From positions 7,254,001-7,318,000 of the forward strand of contig BSYQ01000002.1 of the NCBI GenBank assembly GCA_030272585.1: a stretch of 64,000 nt of DNA, written 5' to 3'. A model generated the notes under the pieces. That model made no database searches. It was not told the DNA's origin and worked only from the letters and a program-made list of their open reading frames with translations. This stretch comes from Bryopsis sp. KO-2023 (Eukaryota > Chlorophyta > Ulvophyceae > Bryopsidales > Bryopsidaceae). Positions 1 through 10,910 of this stretch are shown piece by piece (the stretch's first letter is position 1; every line of letters starts with the position of its first letter). The translations under genes and the position numbers were made by a program.

Positions 1-1079
1 TAGCATACTCACTCTCTTGTTAGAGAATAAAAACTCTTTTTCGACTTTTTGTCCCATGACCACATCGTCGCAACAGAATTCCGTTAAAATCCTGTACCTG
101 ATCCTGTTTCCGCTCAACCCCTCTTTCTCCGCACTCAAAGCAACTCGTCAACACCCATGTCTGACAACTTGGCATCTCCAGAACGGGCAACGGAGGAATG
201 CAATCGTTATAGATTTCCAGCATTTTTGAGTGCACTGAGTTAGCGTCACTGATCATGTGGGATTAAGAAAGTTCGAGGGCTGGGTGTTTATACTGAAGAC
301 GTCTTCTTTGCTGATAGCGGAGGGGGGGGAGATTGAGTCTTGCTTGATTCAGTGTTCAGTGCCAGGTACAAGATGTTGAGCAGGGATGATGCCACCCTTT
401 CCCAGAGAGCGATTCAACGCCCCAGACGTTTAAAGAAGAGTGATTCGACACTTGGACAAGGAAGAGTTTAATCCAAACAAAAAGTTGAAAATTTTTCCTG
501 CTCATGTCTCAAACTAGTTGATAGCATTTCAACAAAGTCTACTCTTCCTGAAAAGGAGAAGAACAAACCAGCGGAAAATTTTTATTTGTTTTGCCTCCAG
601 ATTCTGTTCTCTTTCCCTTGCTGAACTTCACTGGAGTACCAAGTCCAACCCCATTTTCTTCACTTCAATCTTCTTTTAGTTAGGTCTTGTTAAGTTGATC
701 GTTTTCCTGCATAGGGAGAAGGAGTGGGGAGGACTGCTTTTTTTTCTGATTGATATTTGGGAAAAGGTTGCCAGGAGTTATCTTCTAGTTATTCTTTGAC
801 CAATGAGAACAACCATCAATGACTGGGGCGAAAACGAGAATCCATATTTACATAGCATCCTGATTTTTCTTGCTCTGACTGACTCAACTTAGCAGGCTTT
901 TCGATATCGCTCGCCATCCGGGTAGTGTTATGATCTTCACTATCGCATAAGATTATATTTACAAGTAGAAATTGAAATTGAACGAAGCATGTTCACTGAG
1001 GCTAACGATTCTCCGTCTCGACGACCTTCACCCAAATCCAAAAGAAAATTCGAATAAAAAGGGGGGGTCGCCTGAAAGA
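1..1079. other. No gene recognised
   Basis: No open frame here has recognisable motifs or convincing splice structure. The stretch is AT-rich with short pyrimidine runs. I see no tRNA, inverted repeat or tandem array in it. Confidence 0.5.
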
Positions 1080-1669
1080 ATGGTTGTCACTCTTTCACTC
1101 TCCGACTCACTGCAGAAAAGCTTGACCTGGGACACCCTGTCAACACGCCAGATCTTCAACTCCGACACCACTGTAGTTCAAAAGAGGTGTGATTCCACCC
1201 CACATACGACTTTGGCGGACGACCGTTGTTTTTTCTTTCGGAGTCCCTCTGCCGGAAAACCTTTTGATTTCGTCCACCTGCACAGAGGTAGGTTGTCTCG
1301 GCGTCAAGGTTTCTGTTTCGCTTTTTTAGATTGTATCGGAAAATGCTCGACTGAAAAGGGGCTGAGTGAGACTGTCGGTTTTGTCTCTGCGACGTCGGGG
1401 GGTGGTCTTGGGGAAGTTCGACCAGAGTCATTTTCTCGTCTTGTTGCCCACTGTCTATCCGTTTTTCTCGTCATGTTTCCGGAATACTTTTTTTTTAATT
1501 GGGGGGATGTCGGGATGGCGTCCCCACAGCTCTTTTTCCGTAAGTCGATAAAAGCCTCACGTGATAATGTGAATCGAGGAAGAGCTGGGTTTTTTGAGAG
1601 CACACAGCTCAGAGTCATTGCAAGGACTGATTGGTTGTTGGTTTTTCTGAATTCAAGGGGGGAGATACA
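1080..1669 (+). other. Conserved 5' flank of F-box/WD40 copy 1
   Basis: This stretch matches the upstream region of F-box/WD40 copy 4 (32.9-33.5 kb, other strand), so the paralogs were duplicated with their upstream DNA. A frame stays open on the plus strand from about 972 to 1673 but has no ATG at its beginning, no recognisable domain, and a stop overlapping the F-box start codon (ATGA). I read it as promoter and 5' UTR, possibly with a 5' UTR intron near 1286-1290 where both copies show a donor-like GTAGGT or GTGGGT. Confidence 0.5.
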
Positions 1670-2722
1670 ATGAGTGACTACATTCCGATCGAATGGGACT
1701 TGCCCAGGGATATCCTAGTCGAAATTCTTGGAAGGCTTCCTGGTTTATCCCTTGCTAGATGCTCTTGTGTAGCACCACATTGGAGAGAAGTTACAAAGGA
1801 GGAGTCAGATTTGAAAAGGAAAATTGGTTTGGAGCGTGCGTGGTTGCAAGAACCAATAGAGCCTCTTATCCACAAGGGTCAATACCAGTTTCCCGTCTTT
1901 CGAGGTGTCAAGATGAAAAATCTCATTGCTTTGGGTGGTCGGGACGGGCTGAAAGTGTTTGATTCCGATCAAAAAAAGTTTGTTTTTGCTTGCGAGGAGA
2001 TAGGCTTTGTGATGAGTCTTTCCTTCATGGATGGGATGCTTTTTACTGGGAGTTTCACAGGTAGCTTGTGTGGATGGGAGATATCCACATGGAAAAAGCT
2101 TTTTTGTTCTCCAATTCTCGCTTCCAGTATCTTATCGATTGCGAACCTTGGCGACAACGTGGCCATTGAGGGCAAAGGTGGGGATCTTCAAATTTGGAAG
2201 AAAGGGGTTTGGGGGTTAAAAGGATCCCTTCAAGGTCATGAGGGTGATGTGACTTGTCTCTTGCCCCAATCAGACAATCTCTTGATAAGTGGGTCGGGGG
2301 ATGGGAGTATCCGAATATGGAACTTAGATGACAATGTTTGCCTCCGAGTAATTTATGGGCAAAAATGGGGAGTATGCTCCCTGATTGTATCTGATGGACT
2401 CATTTTTTGTGGCGCCTTTGATGGCCAGATTCGCTCATGGGAATTCGAAAGCGGTCAACACATGCAAACCTTTCGAGGTCACAAAAGATATGTGACCTCC
2501 GACTTTGTTAAAGGAGGTCAGATATTCACCGGATCTTATGACAAAACGATAAAAATTTGGGATTCAATGAAGGGCGAGTGTGTGAGGAGTTTTGATTGCT
2601 CGCACAATCGGAACCAGGATGTATGGCAGAGGATGCATGTATTATCGGTTGACGATGAAAAGTTAGTGGCCGTTCGTGGTAATTGGGAGATTAGGGAGTG
2701 GGATTTTTCCAAGGGATTGTAA
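1670..2722 (+). CDS. F-box/WD40-repeat protein, copy 1 (intact)
   Basis: This single-exon frame of 350 residues begins at an ATG (MSDYIPIEWDLPRDIL). An F-box-like segment covers about residues 7-48 (LPRDILVEILGRLP, then LARCSCVAPHWREV). It is followed by WD40-type blades to the C-terminus, with typical repeat ends such as GSGDGSIRIWNL (about 206-217) and TGSYDKTIKIWD (about 286-297). Proteins of this architecture serve as substrate receptors of SCF ubiquitin ligases: the F-box binds Skp1 and the propeller binds the target. That role is inferred from the family. Four paralogs lie at 15.5, 24.1, 31.7 and 43.7 kb, and only this copy and copy 5 are uninterrupted. It ends in TAA where the others end in TGA. 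I chose this ATG because it aligns with the start of every paralog. Confidence 0.85.
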   Translation: MSDYIPIEWDLPRDILVEILGRLPGLSLARCSCVAPHWREVTKEESDLKRKIGLERAWLQEPIEPLIHKGQYQFPVFRGVKMKNLIALGGRDGLKVFDSDQKKFVFACEEIGFVMSLSFMDGMLFTGSFTGSLCGWEISTWKKLFCSPILASSILSIANLGDNVAIEGKGGDLQIWKKGVWGLKGSLQGHEGDVTCLLPQSDNLLISGSGDGSIRIWNLDDNVCLRVIYGQKWGVCSLIVSDGLIFCGAFDGQIRSWEFESGQHMQTFRGHKRYVTSDFVKGGQIFTGSYDKTIKIWDSMKGECVRSFDCSHNRNQDVWQRMHVLSVDDEKLVAVRGNWEIREWDFSKGL

Positions 2723-4256
2723 CTCACAATTTGTGAGCATTCTTTTATTTGTTTATTCTTTATTCTTTTTTTGTTATAGCACGGGTTTATCGATTGGGAA
2801 GCATAATTTAAAAGAAGAGTGGTCTTTTTGATAATCAAGAGAAGCTACTGTATTTTTCGACGAAAATATGGTGTCACAAAGCTATCCCAAGGGTCCAATT
2901 CTGAAGATTATGGGAAATTTGTTAAAGCCCAAACCCATGCCTCAATTTTATTTACGTTCTTGAAAAGGGACGGAAACAAATTCGTGGAGGGAATTTCCAT
3001 GACTATTACTCTTGCTAATATATTTTCAGACAACATCTGATCAAAAATCTGCTCAATCTAAGATGAAAACCACTTTCTCAAAATTGACAGGGCATCAAAA
3101 TACTTTGATCAGATGAGAATTCTGAAAAGTCGAGGGGTTTCCCTGAAAAAAATTTGGTTGTCTCCCCAACCTCAGAGTTTGATGATGTCCCCCCCCCACC
3201 ACACACACTCACATCCCTAAGCATTGAATGATCCAGGAAAATCACCACAGTGATTCGGTGAGTGAGTGTCCCAAAAAAGAATACCATGGCTCTACGCCAA
3301 AAGAAACAGTTCAAGTCAACTCTGAGGTTGATGCCCAAACAAGCGTTCTTCCCCAACACAAACAGATACTTTAAAGTTTACTTGCACCTGGCCCCAAATT
3401 GTTATATTTTCTGCTAAGGTTCTTCCGAGGCCGCTGGAAGCACTAATAAAAAAACAGAGTGTCGAAAAAAAAAAAAAATATGGAAAAATACCCAGAAGAG
3501 TGTCTATCTTTTCACTAAAGACAAAAAACAAACGTTTCATTGTTATCCTGGAGTGTGTCACTTTTGCTAAAGAGAAATCTGAGGTATAATTGAGAATCAC
3601 TTGTTTGCTCTGAGGCGGTTTCGGGCTCACTCTTATTCTTTCTTTTTTCTTTGGGTGGTCAGAAAGGCCGGTCCTCCCCCAGCCCCCCCCCTCCTGTTTT
3701 TTCTTTTTGAATAAGACGGCCACCCCTGGATTCCTCTTCCCCCACCCTTTTTTAAAGTAAAGGAACCTCTTTTCTGGGGCAACTTTTTTCTCGACTCTTG
3801 AGGGCAGAGTTGCGCCGAGCTTGAGCTCTGCACTTTCTTGTCGGTCTTGAACCGGGGCACCGGTCCTCACGCCTGGTTGTCGTACTTGTTGTGATCGTTC
3901 GTTCAGCAAAAGCAATAGGCTTGCCAAATGGAGGTCTTCAGAACCCGGCATTTGAATATTATCCGGGCTGACACCCAGAACCCATCTCAGTCCCACCTAC
4001 CAGCTGGTCTGGTCTAGCCAACACCCCCCAAAAACACAGTATCAGCACCCTGATGGAAAATATACTCGTATGGAAACAATACTACGAATATCGTCAGCGT
4101 GCGAAAGTAGGTCTCAAATAAACCAAGCTGATTTCACCCCCACGAGAAAAAAGAAAAGACCAGGAAGCATACTGCGAACGAACTGAAAAAATTGGACATG
4201 GATTTCTTCGTTAATGCAGCAAGGTCATCATTCTTGATGAAAAATAACTAACAAGC
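2723..4256. other. Intergenic, no gene supported
   Basis: The stretch holds AT-rich sequence and homopolymer tracts (C-rich near 3190, A-rich near 3466, mixed C and T runs at 3650-3760). A 226-codon minus-strand frame at 3316-3996 is low-complexity, rich in Lys, Gly and Phe from these tracts, and shows no domain, so I do not call it. Confidence 0.5.
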
Positions 4257-4329
4257 CGTCCACGGCAGGACTCGAACTTGCAGTCTTCTGCTCCGGAGGC
4301 AGACGCCTTCTCCATTAGGCCACGTGGAC
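4257..4329 (-). tRNA. tRNA-Arg (anticodon CCG)
   Basis: The minus strand folds as a cloverleaf. The acceptor stem GTCCACG pairs perfectly with CGTGGAC. The anticodon stem TCTGC/GCAGA encloses the loop CTCCGGA, whose middle bases are CCG. A T-arm with the loop TTCGAGT follows. One T-stem pair (A:C) is mismatched. No intron is present and no CCA is encoded. It lies immediately upstream of a truncated non-LTR retroelement on the other strand. Confidence 0.85.
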
Positions 4330-4390
4330 ACTCGACAACTTCTCGGTTGACGAGCTCTTTACCTGAGATCAGTACTGACTACAAGGGTCC

Positions 4391-5377
4391 GTGCACACAA
4401 CAGCACAGATAACGCGCTACCCTGCTCGACTGTTACAACAATTCGAGGCAACTCCTTTTCAGATTCTTCTTCGAGTGCAGGTAATGCCGAGCCTCAGCTG
4501 TGCATGTGTTTTCGTCTCAGCGATCCGCCCCCGGTCCCTTCAGCATGGTGATCCCGGTAATTGTTTTTACCGAAACAACGTTCCACTCTGTGCACCTCGT
4601 CTTCCACCAACCGAACTGAGGGAAGCCTACCAGCTTCTATTACGGAAGCGTTTGCGAAGTCTCTCTCTTCCTTATGCTGGGGCTTACCTTTCTGCTTTGC
4701 CTAATCAGGCGTTGGGGACGGAGCTTTCTTTGGCGGCGTTCAATATTTTATTACGATGGCGGTTGGGTCTCCCCATGTATGAGGATGGCGCTGTTTGTCC
4801 CATGTGTCATTCGTCCATGGATGTTTTTGGTGATCATGCTATCATGTGCCAAGTGGGGGGCAGTGTTTTGGCTCGTCATAATAGTATCCGGAACTTTTTG
4901 TTCCATTTTTCTCGGTCGGCGGGTGTGCGTCCTCGAATGGAGTTGCACGTCGATTCTTCTTTTGAGCGTCCGGCCGACGTATTTTTTCCGTCTTGGCGAC
5001 ATGGTAAGGCGTGTGTTATTGATGTCACTGTATCGCATCCTTTACAGCAAGCCACTTTGGCTCGGGCTACTCGCGAAGCGGGGGCGGGCATTTTACGTTG
5101 TGTGGATCGCAAGGCTCAAGTGGCTGAGAAATGTCATCGTTTGGGGTTTGATTTTATCTGTTTTGCGGCCGAGTCTTTTGGCGGGTTTTCTTCGGACAGT
5201 GGTCATTCGATTCGTTCTTTATCTCGCGCAGTTGCGACTTGTCAAGACCTCCCGGTTTCAGTTGTTGTTGAAAGAGCGTGGCAGCAGCTCTCTCTTTCTT
5301 TACATCGGCCTCAGGGTAACGCTTTTTTGGAGCGATCTTCTTTGTCGTTTGATTCTTTTGCTTTTGATCGAGGGTAG
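4391..5377 (+). mobile_element. 5'-truncated non-LTR retrotransposon, C-terminal nuclease-like part
   Basis: The frame is open for about 328 codons without an ATG at its beginning, so it is a truncated end. It contains a zinc-binding signature (CPMCHSSMDVFGDHAIMC, about codons 137-154), then HNSIRNFL, then RPADVFFPSW and KACVIDVTVSHPL (about codons 190-219). That order matches the C-terminal CCHC plus PD-(D/E)xK-like nuclease region of site-specific non-LTR retrotransposons, known from family resemblance. No reverse transcriptase motif remains. The element is tail to tail with another truncated retroelement ending near 5543. The frame itself lacks internal stops, so decay is mostly by 5' truncation. 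Confidence 0.65.
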
Positions 5378-5418
5378 ACACAGTATTGGGTTTGAGGTTG
5401 ATGGATTGTGGACATAAA

Positions 5419-5470
5419 TACGGACTTGTGTAATTAGCTTCTATTACGGACTTGTGTAATTAGCTTCTAT
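5419..5470 (+). repeat. 26-bp tandem duplication between two retroelement tails
   Basis: Two perfect copies of a 26-bp unit (TACGGACTTGTGTAATTAGC and six more bases) sit between the 3' ends of two oppositely oriented non-LTR elements. Such short tandem tails are typical of non-LTR 3' ends. Which element it belongs to is not clear. Confidence 0.7.
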
Positions 5471-5542
5471 TGCGGAAAAATGTACACCAATGTGAACAGA
5501 CGAATGTTTGGAACCAAAAACAAAAACACAGAGCACCAGGCA

Positions 5543-5962
5543 CTAACTGCCAGTAGACCCAAAACTACCCGAACCACGATCCGTAAGGGACAAAGAATCT
5601 GCAATAATTACTTGAGGAGTAACAATTTTTTCCAAAAGTAATTGAACCACCCTATCACCCGCTTTAATGTAAAAATCTTCAGAGGAGAAGTTAAAAAGAA
5701 CCGCAATCAAAGAACCCCTATAGTCACTGTCAATAACCCCAGCACCCAGAAATAACTTGAACCTGGCACAGAGACCCGAACGAATTTCCAACAGACCATA
5801 ATAACCTTGAGGGATTTCAACCGCCACACCCATATCAACCAGACCGTTATTCCAAGCTGGAATAACATAATCCTGGGGCGAATAAAGGTCATAGCCCGCC
5901 GAACCCAAGGAAGCCCGAGTCGGAACTCTAGCAGCATCATGTTTAAGATGAACCCGCAGCAT
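5543..5962 (-). CDS. dUTPase (trimeric type), linked to a retroelement
   Basis: This 139-residue frame starts at an ATG that lies inside the end of the upstream reverse-transcriptase frame, overlapping it by 20 bases in another phase. All five motifs of homotrimeric dUTPases are present in order: AGYDLYS (1), RSGL (2), GVIDSDYRG with the catalytic Asp (3), AGDRVVQLLLEK (4) and RGSGSFGSTG (5, the C-terminal flap). The enzyme hydrolyses dUTP to dUMP and pyrophosphate, limiting uracil incorporation. The length is normal for the family and no key residue is missing. The overlap with the retroelement frame suggests it is, or was, a downstream ORF of that element, translated by reinitiation or frameshifting. 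A host gene behind the element is less likely because there is no separate promoter space. Confidence 0.85.
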   Translation of the reverse strand: MLRVHLKHDAARVPTRASLGSAGYDLYSPQDYVIPAWNNGLVDMGVAVEIPQGYYGLLEIRSGLCARFKLFLGAGVIDSDYRGSLIAVLFNFSSEDFYIKAGDRVVQLLLEKIVTPQVIIADSLSLTDRGSGSFGSTGS

Positions 5963-6464
5963 TGTCCTCCCGAATACACAAGACAGCCCTCCGTAAGAGG
6001 AAAAAATCCTTTAACATACGTGCAACCTTAATCTGATCAACCCTATTGAAGAGAAAGAAAAGATTGCGACAACGGAAAAACTCCGACCAGCGAATACGCA
6101 AAAAATTATATGCCGGACACACATAAAGAAAATGGAACTCATCCTCCACTACCCCAAAACCACATACCCTGCAGAATCGTAATTCCCGCACCACAAGAGG
6201 ATGTTGTAACCGACCCGAATCTACCTGAAGACCATGAACCCCCGCCCGAAAGGCACAATAAATTTTCCGCAGAGAGCTTGTCGAAAGGACAGAAAGGCAA
6301 TCCAAGAATCGAATATTCCGTTTGATTTGACTAAAAAAATATCGAACATGGGACTTCTCCGACGAAAAAGTCAACCTCGAAAAATGATTCTTAAAATTAG
6401 AAGACCACAGCCTAATATCAATAATGCTCTTTCCAGAAAAAGAAATTAAGTGCTCTTTCCCTGA
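5943..6464 (-). mobile_element. 5'-truncated LINE-like reverse transcriptase C-terminus
   Basis: On the minus strand a frame is open from 6464 to the TAA at 5943, about 173 codons, with no ATG at its start. It carries a C-terminal zinc-binding block typical of LINE polymerases (FCRVCGFGVVEDEFHFLYVC), followed by AYNFLRIRW. Upstream residues such as LRKIYCAFRAGVHGLQVDSG also fit the region between the polymerase thumb and the zinc block. The polymerase core is gone, so this is a truncated copy. The complete dUTPase frame overlaps its end. Confidence 0.7.
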
Positions 6465-6780
6465 TTAATACACGTAAGTATTCCACAGGTGTACGTCATC
6501 ACACCCAAAGCAGCAGTTTTCCCCCAAAAGGACGTGATATACCACGTTGCACTACGTCATGCATGAGGTTTTCCGCTCACAAACACCTGTTTTTCTTTTT
6601 GCGTGTGGCACCCACGCGCGCCACCATCGTCATTCTATGAAAGTGAACAGTTCAGCGAGTGCACTGACAACTGCGAGCTGCAGCTTTGCTCCGTTTCACA
6701 CCTGAGGCGTTTTTGTTTGTCGGAAGGCTAAATTTCCAGTCCCCACGCTGTGAGCTCTTTTGTGAAAGCAGGGCAACACA

Positions 6781-9215
6781 ATGGTAAGCACTGGTGTCCG
6801 GTCTGCATCATCGTGGCCGAACCGTAAAATGTTTTTGGGGGAGGTCGCGGTTGCGAGGGAGCACATTTTCCAGAGAAACAATTTGTGGACCATCACTGAA
6901 CGAAGTACGTCTTTCCATGAGCGTTACCAAGATCTGTTGGCGTCTCGTGTATCCAATAATGACTTTTCCTGGCTTCCTGGTTCAGGGTGTCGAGCAGGGC
7001 AGCGACGTTGCGATCGCTTTCGCACTGGTAGTTGGTGCGGGATTGTGTACCACTCTTGGTGCGTCCTTCGCATTCTGCGCCAGGATTGCCAACAAAAAAG
7101 TCCTGGCGATCTCATTGGGCTTATCAGCCGGCGTCATGATGTGAGTACTTTCATAATTCGTCATCTACAACCTTTTATTCCCATTGAGCTGCATTGGGGA
7201 TGCAACTTTTTGTTTCAAGTTGTGTGGTGGGGTACGCTTGCGGATCGCTTGCACGCACTTATACTGCAAGGGCGCGCTTGCCCTTTGGTTGCGGGCAAGC
7301 GAACGTTACAAGCGTATCGCAAGAGCTGCGCAAGCGCAACAGATTTCTGACGGATCAAAGCCCACTTCTCATTGGATGTTTGCAACGATGGTGTGGACTG
7401 CAACGTCTTACATCCTTTTTTCCTTCAGCTATGTCTCCTTCGGCGAGATTTTCATGGTCAAGGCATTGGACGAGTTCAGAAAGTACTATTGTCCGGAACA
7501 AAACGAGAATCCCGAGAAGGACTGCAGTGAAGCAGACGACAAGGCACTGCGATACGCCACCCTGTGCTTCTTCGCTGGAATCGTGGTAACACACGTCCTG
7601 GATTTGTTCGTTCACCAGATCGTGGACAATCCGTTTTGCTTGTGCGGCAAGTCCAAGGTCATCAGGGATAGTCAGCAACAGGTGAAATGTTTCAACGGGG
7701 AGCACTCGCAGATCCAAGCTCTTTTCACGTGGTGTGCATGTCGCATTGCATGTTTGGTGCACATTTAACTCGGAGAAAAGCGTGTTTGCACTCTGAAAAC
7801 GTATTTGTGGGGCGTGTTCACCCCTGGTCAGGAGAGTTTTGCTTTTCACCATCATTCCATCGTCAAGTTTTTCAGCTCTTGCACTGACCCCATCTGTAGT
7901 TTTCTACTCTCTGTTCGGATATCTGTGGTGATAGTCAAAATTCTGCTGAGATGCAGTTTCCAGAAAAAAATCTACTGACGTCTATTAGAGTGTTCGATTG
8001 TAGACACATCCGCACGACGGTTATACGACCAAGGACAAAGATGAGTTGGAGCTGGGCAATTCTCCCACCGTTGAGGTGAATGAGCACCTATTTTGCTTTT
8101 CGAGTTGTCTACTTTCTTTGCGGTTACTTCTCACGATAGGCAACGGGTCTCCGTTTCCTTTCCACTTTTTCACTTCTGTTCGCGACTTTGCTCTGGATAT
8201 TTTGTGTATTGTACACTTATGAGATATTACATTCCAAGGTTGACGACGATGCGTTGAAGGGAGTTGTGGATAATATCCTGGATGCTGACGACCACGCTCA
8301 CCACCTTCAGAAAGTCGGTAGGTCAGAAAACACAGTGGCGTCCCTCTCGTACGATATTTCGATCTTCATTTCCAGTTGCGAATTGTGAACTCGTTCAGCC
8401 ACTTCTAGTCTCATTGAGGTCCGACTGCTTGACAAGTTGTCCAGGACAACATAGATCTAGATGTGTTCTACAGTTCTGAAGGCTAAAACAATGCGTTCTG
8501 ACAATTGAAGTATGTATTTTGAAGTGTGCATGGCTGAATCCGTTTCCAGGGTTGATGAGCGGGATTGCGATTGCCTTGCACAACTTTCCGGAGGGCCTGG
8601 CCACTTTCGTCGCAACTGTGGCGGATCCCAAGGCTGGTGTAGCGATTGCTGTTGCCGTTGCACTTCACAATCTTCCAGAGGTCAGTTTGTACACCCTCTT
8701 GTCCCTAGAAAAGAAGTTGCATGACAGAACACCAGTTTTCTTGCCACGGTCGACGTGCAGTCCACTTATCCCCATATCGTCGAAGTCCTGGTACTTTTTT
8801 TGAGAACACAGTTCATCCAGAAACCAAGCTTGTAACAAAAAAAGCCACGTTTGCTTGGTGGTGAAAATGCCACGTTGCTATCTCGCAAGTCTGTCATGTG
8901 TGCAATCAGGGGTTGGTGGTTGCGATGCCACTGTATTACTCCACTGGCAGCCGATTGAAGGGCGTCATGTGGGCATTTTTGTCGGGAGTTTCCGAGCCGA
9001 TCGGGGGTTTGTTCGGCTGGGTTGTCCTCGCTAATATGGGGGAGGTCGCGTATGCGGTGCTGTTCGCTATCGTGGCGGGAATGATGGTGTACATTGCCGT
9101 GAGCGAGCTCATCCCCACCGCCCTTCGTTTCGACCCGGTAGATAAATATGTCACGAAGTCTTGCTTCGTTGGTATGGCCGTGATGGCGGCCAGTCTGCTG
9201 ATGTTCACTGCTTAG
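6781..9215 (+). CDS. ZIP-family zinc/iron transporter, seven coding exons
   Basis: Joining 6781-6783, 6986-7140, 7429-7681, 8004-8075, 8239-8317, 8550-8680 and 8910-9215 gives 999 coding bases and 332 residues. All junctions are GT-AG and phases agree. The first coding exon holds only the ATG, immediately followed by GTAAGC. The protein is ZupT/ZIP-like: membrane segments before and after a polar, His-rich loop (THPHDGY and DDHAHHL, from exons 4 and 5), then HNFPEG (198-203) and HNLPEG (227-232), the metal-binding helices of the family. It should import zinc or related divalent metals across a membrane; which membrane is unknown. A mutated inverted copy of its last exon and 3' flank lies at 26.15-27.01 kb. 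A start elsewhere upstream is possible, but every phase closes with this model. Confidence 0.85.
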
Positions 9216-10910
9216 GCAGACGGAGATCATCCCCCAAAAAAGACAGGCGGTTTTTTTAGCTAAAGAAACCTATAGGGGAGGCTTGGGCTGTTGAATTTGA
9301 CTTGCTCCCGCATTCTGCTTTGGTTTTTGTCGCGTGCGTCGACGCATTCGTTGAAATGAGGCGTTTCCGGACACAGAAAGAGAGAGGAAGGGTTGATCGT
9401 GGTGTGGTTCACAAAATCAGCTGTTTTTTCAGTTCCCTTATTTTGTTTTCTCTTCGATTTTAGCTTTTCATTTTTTTCTATGGTGGTAAACTCACACCCA
9501 TGAACGCATAAAAAGGGCGGCGTTCGTTTTCGCTCTTTCCTGCACATAAATTTCTCTTTTTTTCCCATTTTCGAGGGGACACAGGAAAAAACAAAACGTG
9601 CGCACGGGGAGGGGGGGATATACACCAGTTGGGAACATAATAGGTTTCTGCTGGGAACGTTTTATCTATTTTCAAATGGTTTTCGCACATTCCTAACATG
9701 GGGTGTTTTTTCATGGTTTTTCGTATAAAACTTGGTATATGTTGCGACAGAGGCGTCTGAAGCAACGATTTAATCATTCACTCACTCACTGGGGTAACAA
9801 GTAGGCTCCTCTGTTTTCATTTCAAGCAGTGAGGTGGAGCATCACTATGTCCATTTTTTTTTCTCAATCTTTACCCTGTAGCGGTTCCTTTTTTTTTTTA
9901 AGATCGATAGTTTTCTTGAGATCATTTAATGGCTGATCGACAGAATTTATTTGAAAATAAACCGAGGGTAAAACAAGAATTCGGCCAACCGAGGATATTT
10001 TTCCTGTTTCTTTTGCACTGGGGACATCGTGAAGACAAAATTTGGTCGGAGCTTTTTTTTGGCTGTTATGTCGATGCTTCCCGGATGCGAAAAGGCAATG
10101 TTGAGGGGAAAAAGTGGAAAAAAAAGTATACATAGACAAAAAGGGAAAAAAAAAAAACAGAGAAAATTGTTGTCGTGATGGCCGTGCGGAACTGCATAAG
10201 CGAGTTGGAAAGACGGAAAAAAACACACACAAATTCTCGAGAGGGAAACAAAAAAAAGGAAAAGAATAGGAAATAAGGAATAAGGGAAGCAAAAAAAAGG
10301 AAAGAAAAATACAAGAAAAAGAAAACTGAGTGGATGAACCCGTTTGTTTCAGTGTTTCGTTTCTCAAGCTGATGTTTCGTCTTTCTCGGAGTTGTGGATG
10401 GGGGCAGGGGTGTAGTTAGATAATTTTAAGAGAACGAAAATAACGGCAGATTTCTTTTTTGCCTTGTGTGCGTTGATAACACTCCCCTGGAGGTGGTGTT
10501 TCTATTTTTTTTTGTAACAGGTATTTGAACTTGTTCAGGCTTTGGGGATGACCTTGTGAGTGTCTTTGTTTCTATAAGTCCATGAACTGTCAATTTATGG
10601 ACGGCATCTTTTGGCACCGAGCAAGTGTTGCATGAGTGAAAACGATGGATCGAATGGTGCATATGCAAAGAACATAGCGAAGATCATCGATGTATGTTGC
10701 ATATCATTTTGGATGGACAGTGTGGGTTGTTTTCGCCACACTGGTCTTTTTAGCACGCCTGGTTGCTCATCCACACCCTGAAGTCATCCCAGTGAAATGT
10801 GTGGAGGAAACAAAAAAAAAAAAAGCATGAAACAATGTCTTGTTCAGGCCTTTCTGGTTCTCAGTCAGATTCCTGTCTAGTCAAGTCAAAGAGAATTAGT
10901 TCCACTTTCC
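9216..10910. other. ZIP 3' flank and gene-free purine-rich stretch
   Basis: The first part, to about 9790, is repeated in inverted orientation at 26.15-26.70 kb. From about 10120 to 10330 the plus strand is almost pure purine (A-rich with GGGA runs). No open frame here shows a domain. I see no tRNA or clear TIR element. Confidence 0.5.

Noticed and set aside
972-1673. 233-codon plus-strand frame upstream of F-box/WD40 copy 1
   Set aside because: It opens with TTG rather than ATG, has no domain, and corresponds to a conserved non-coding flank whose counterpart at copy 4 does not keep this frame.
3316-3996. 226-codon minus-strand frame
   Set aside because: Composition is driven by homopolymer and purine tracts; no motif, no paralog.
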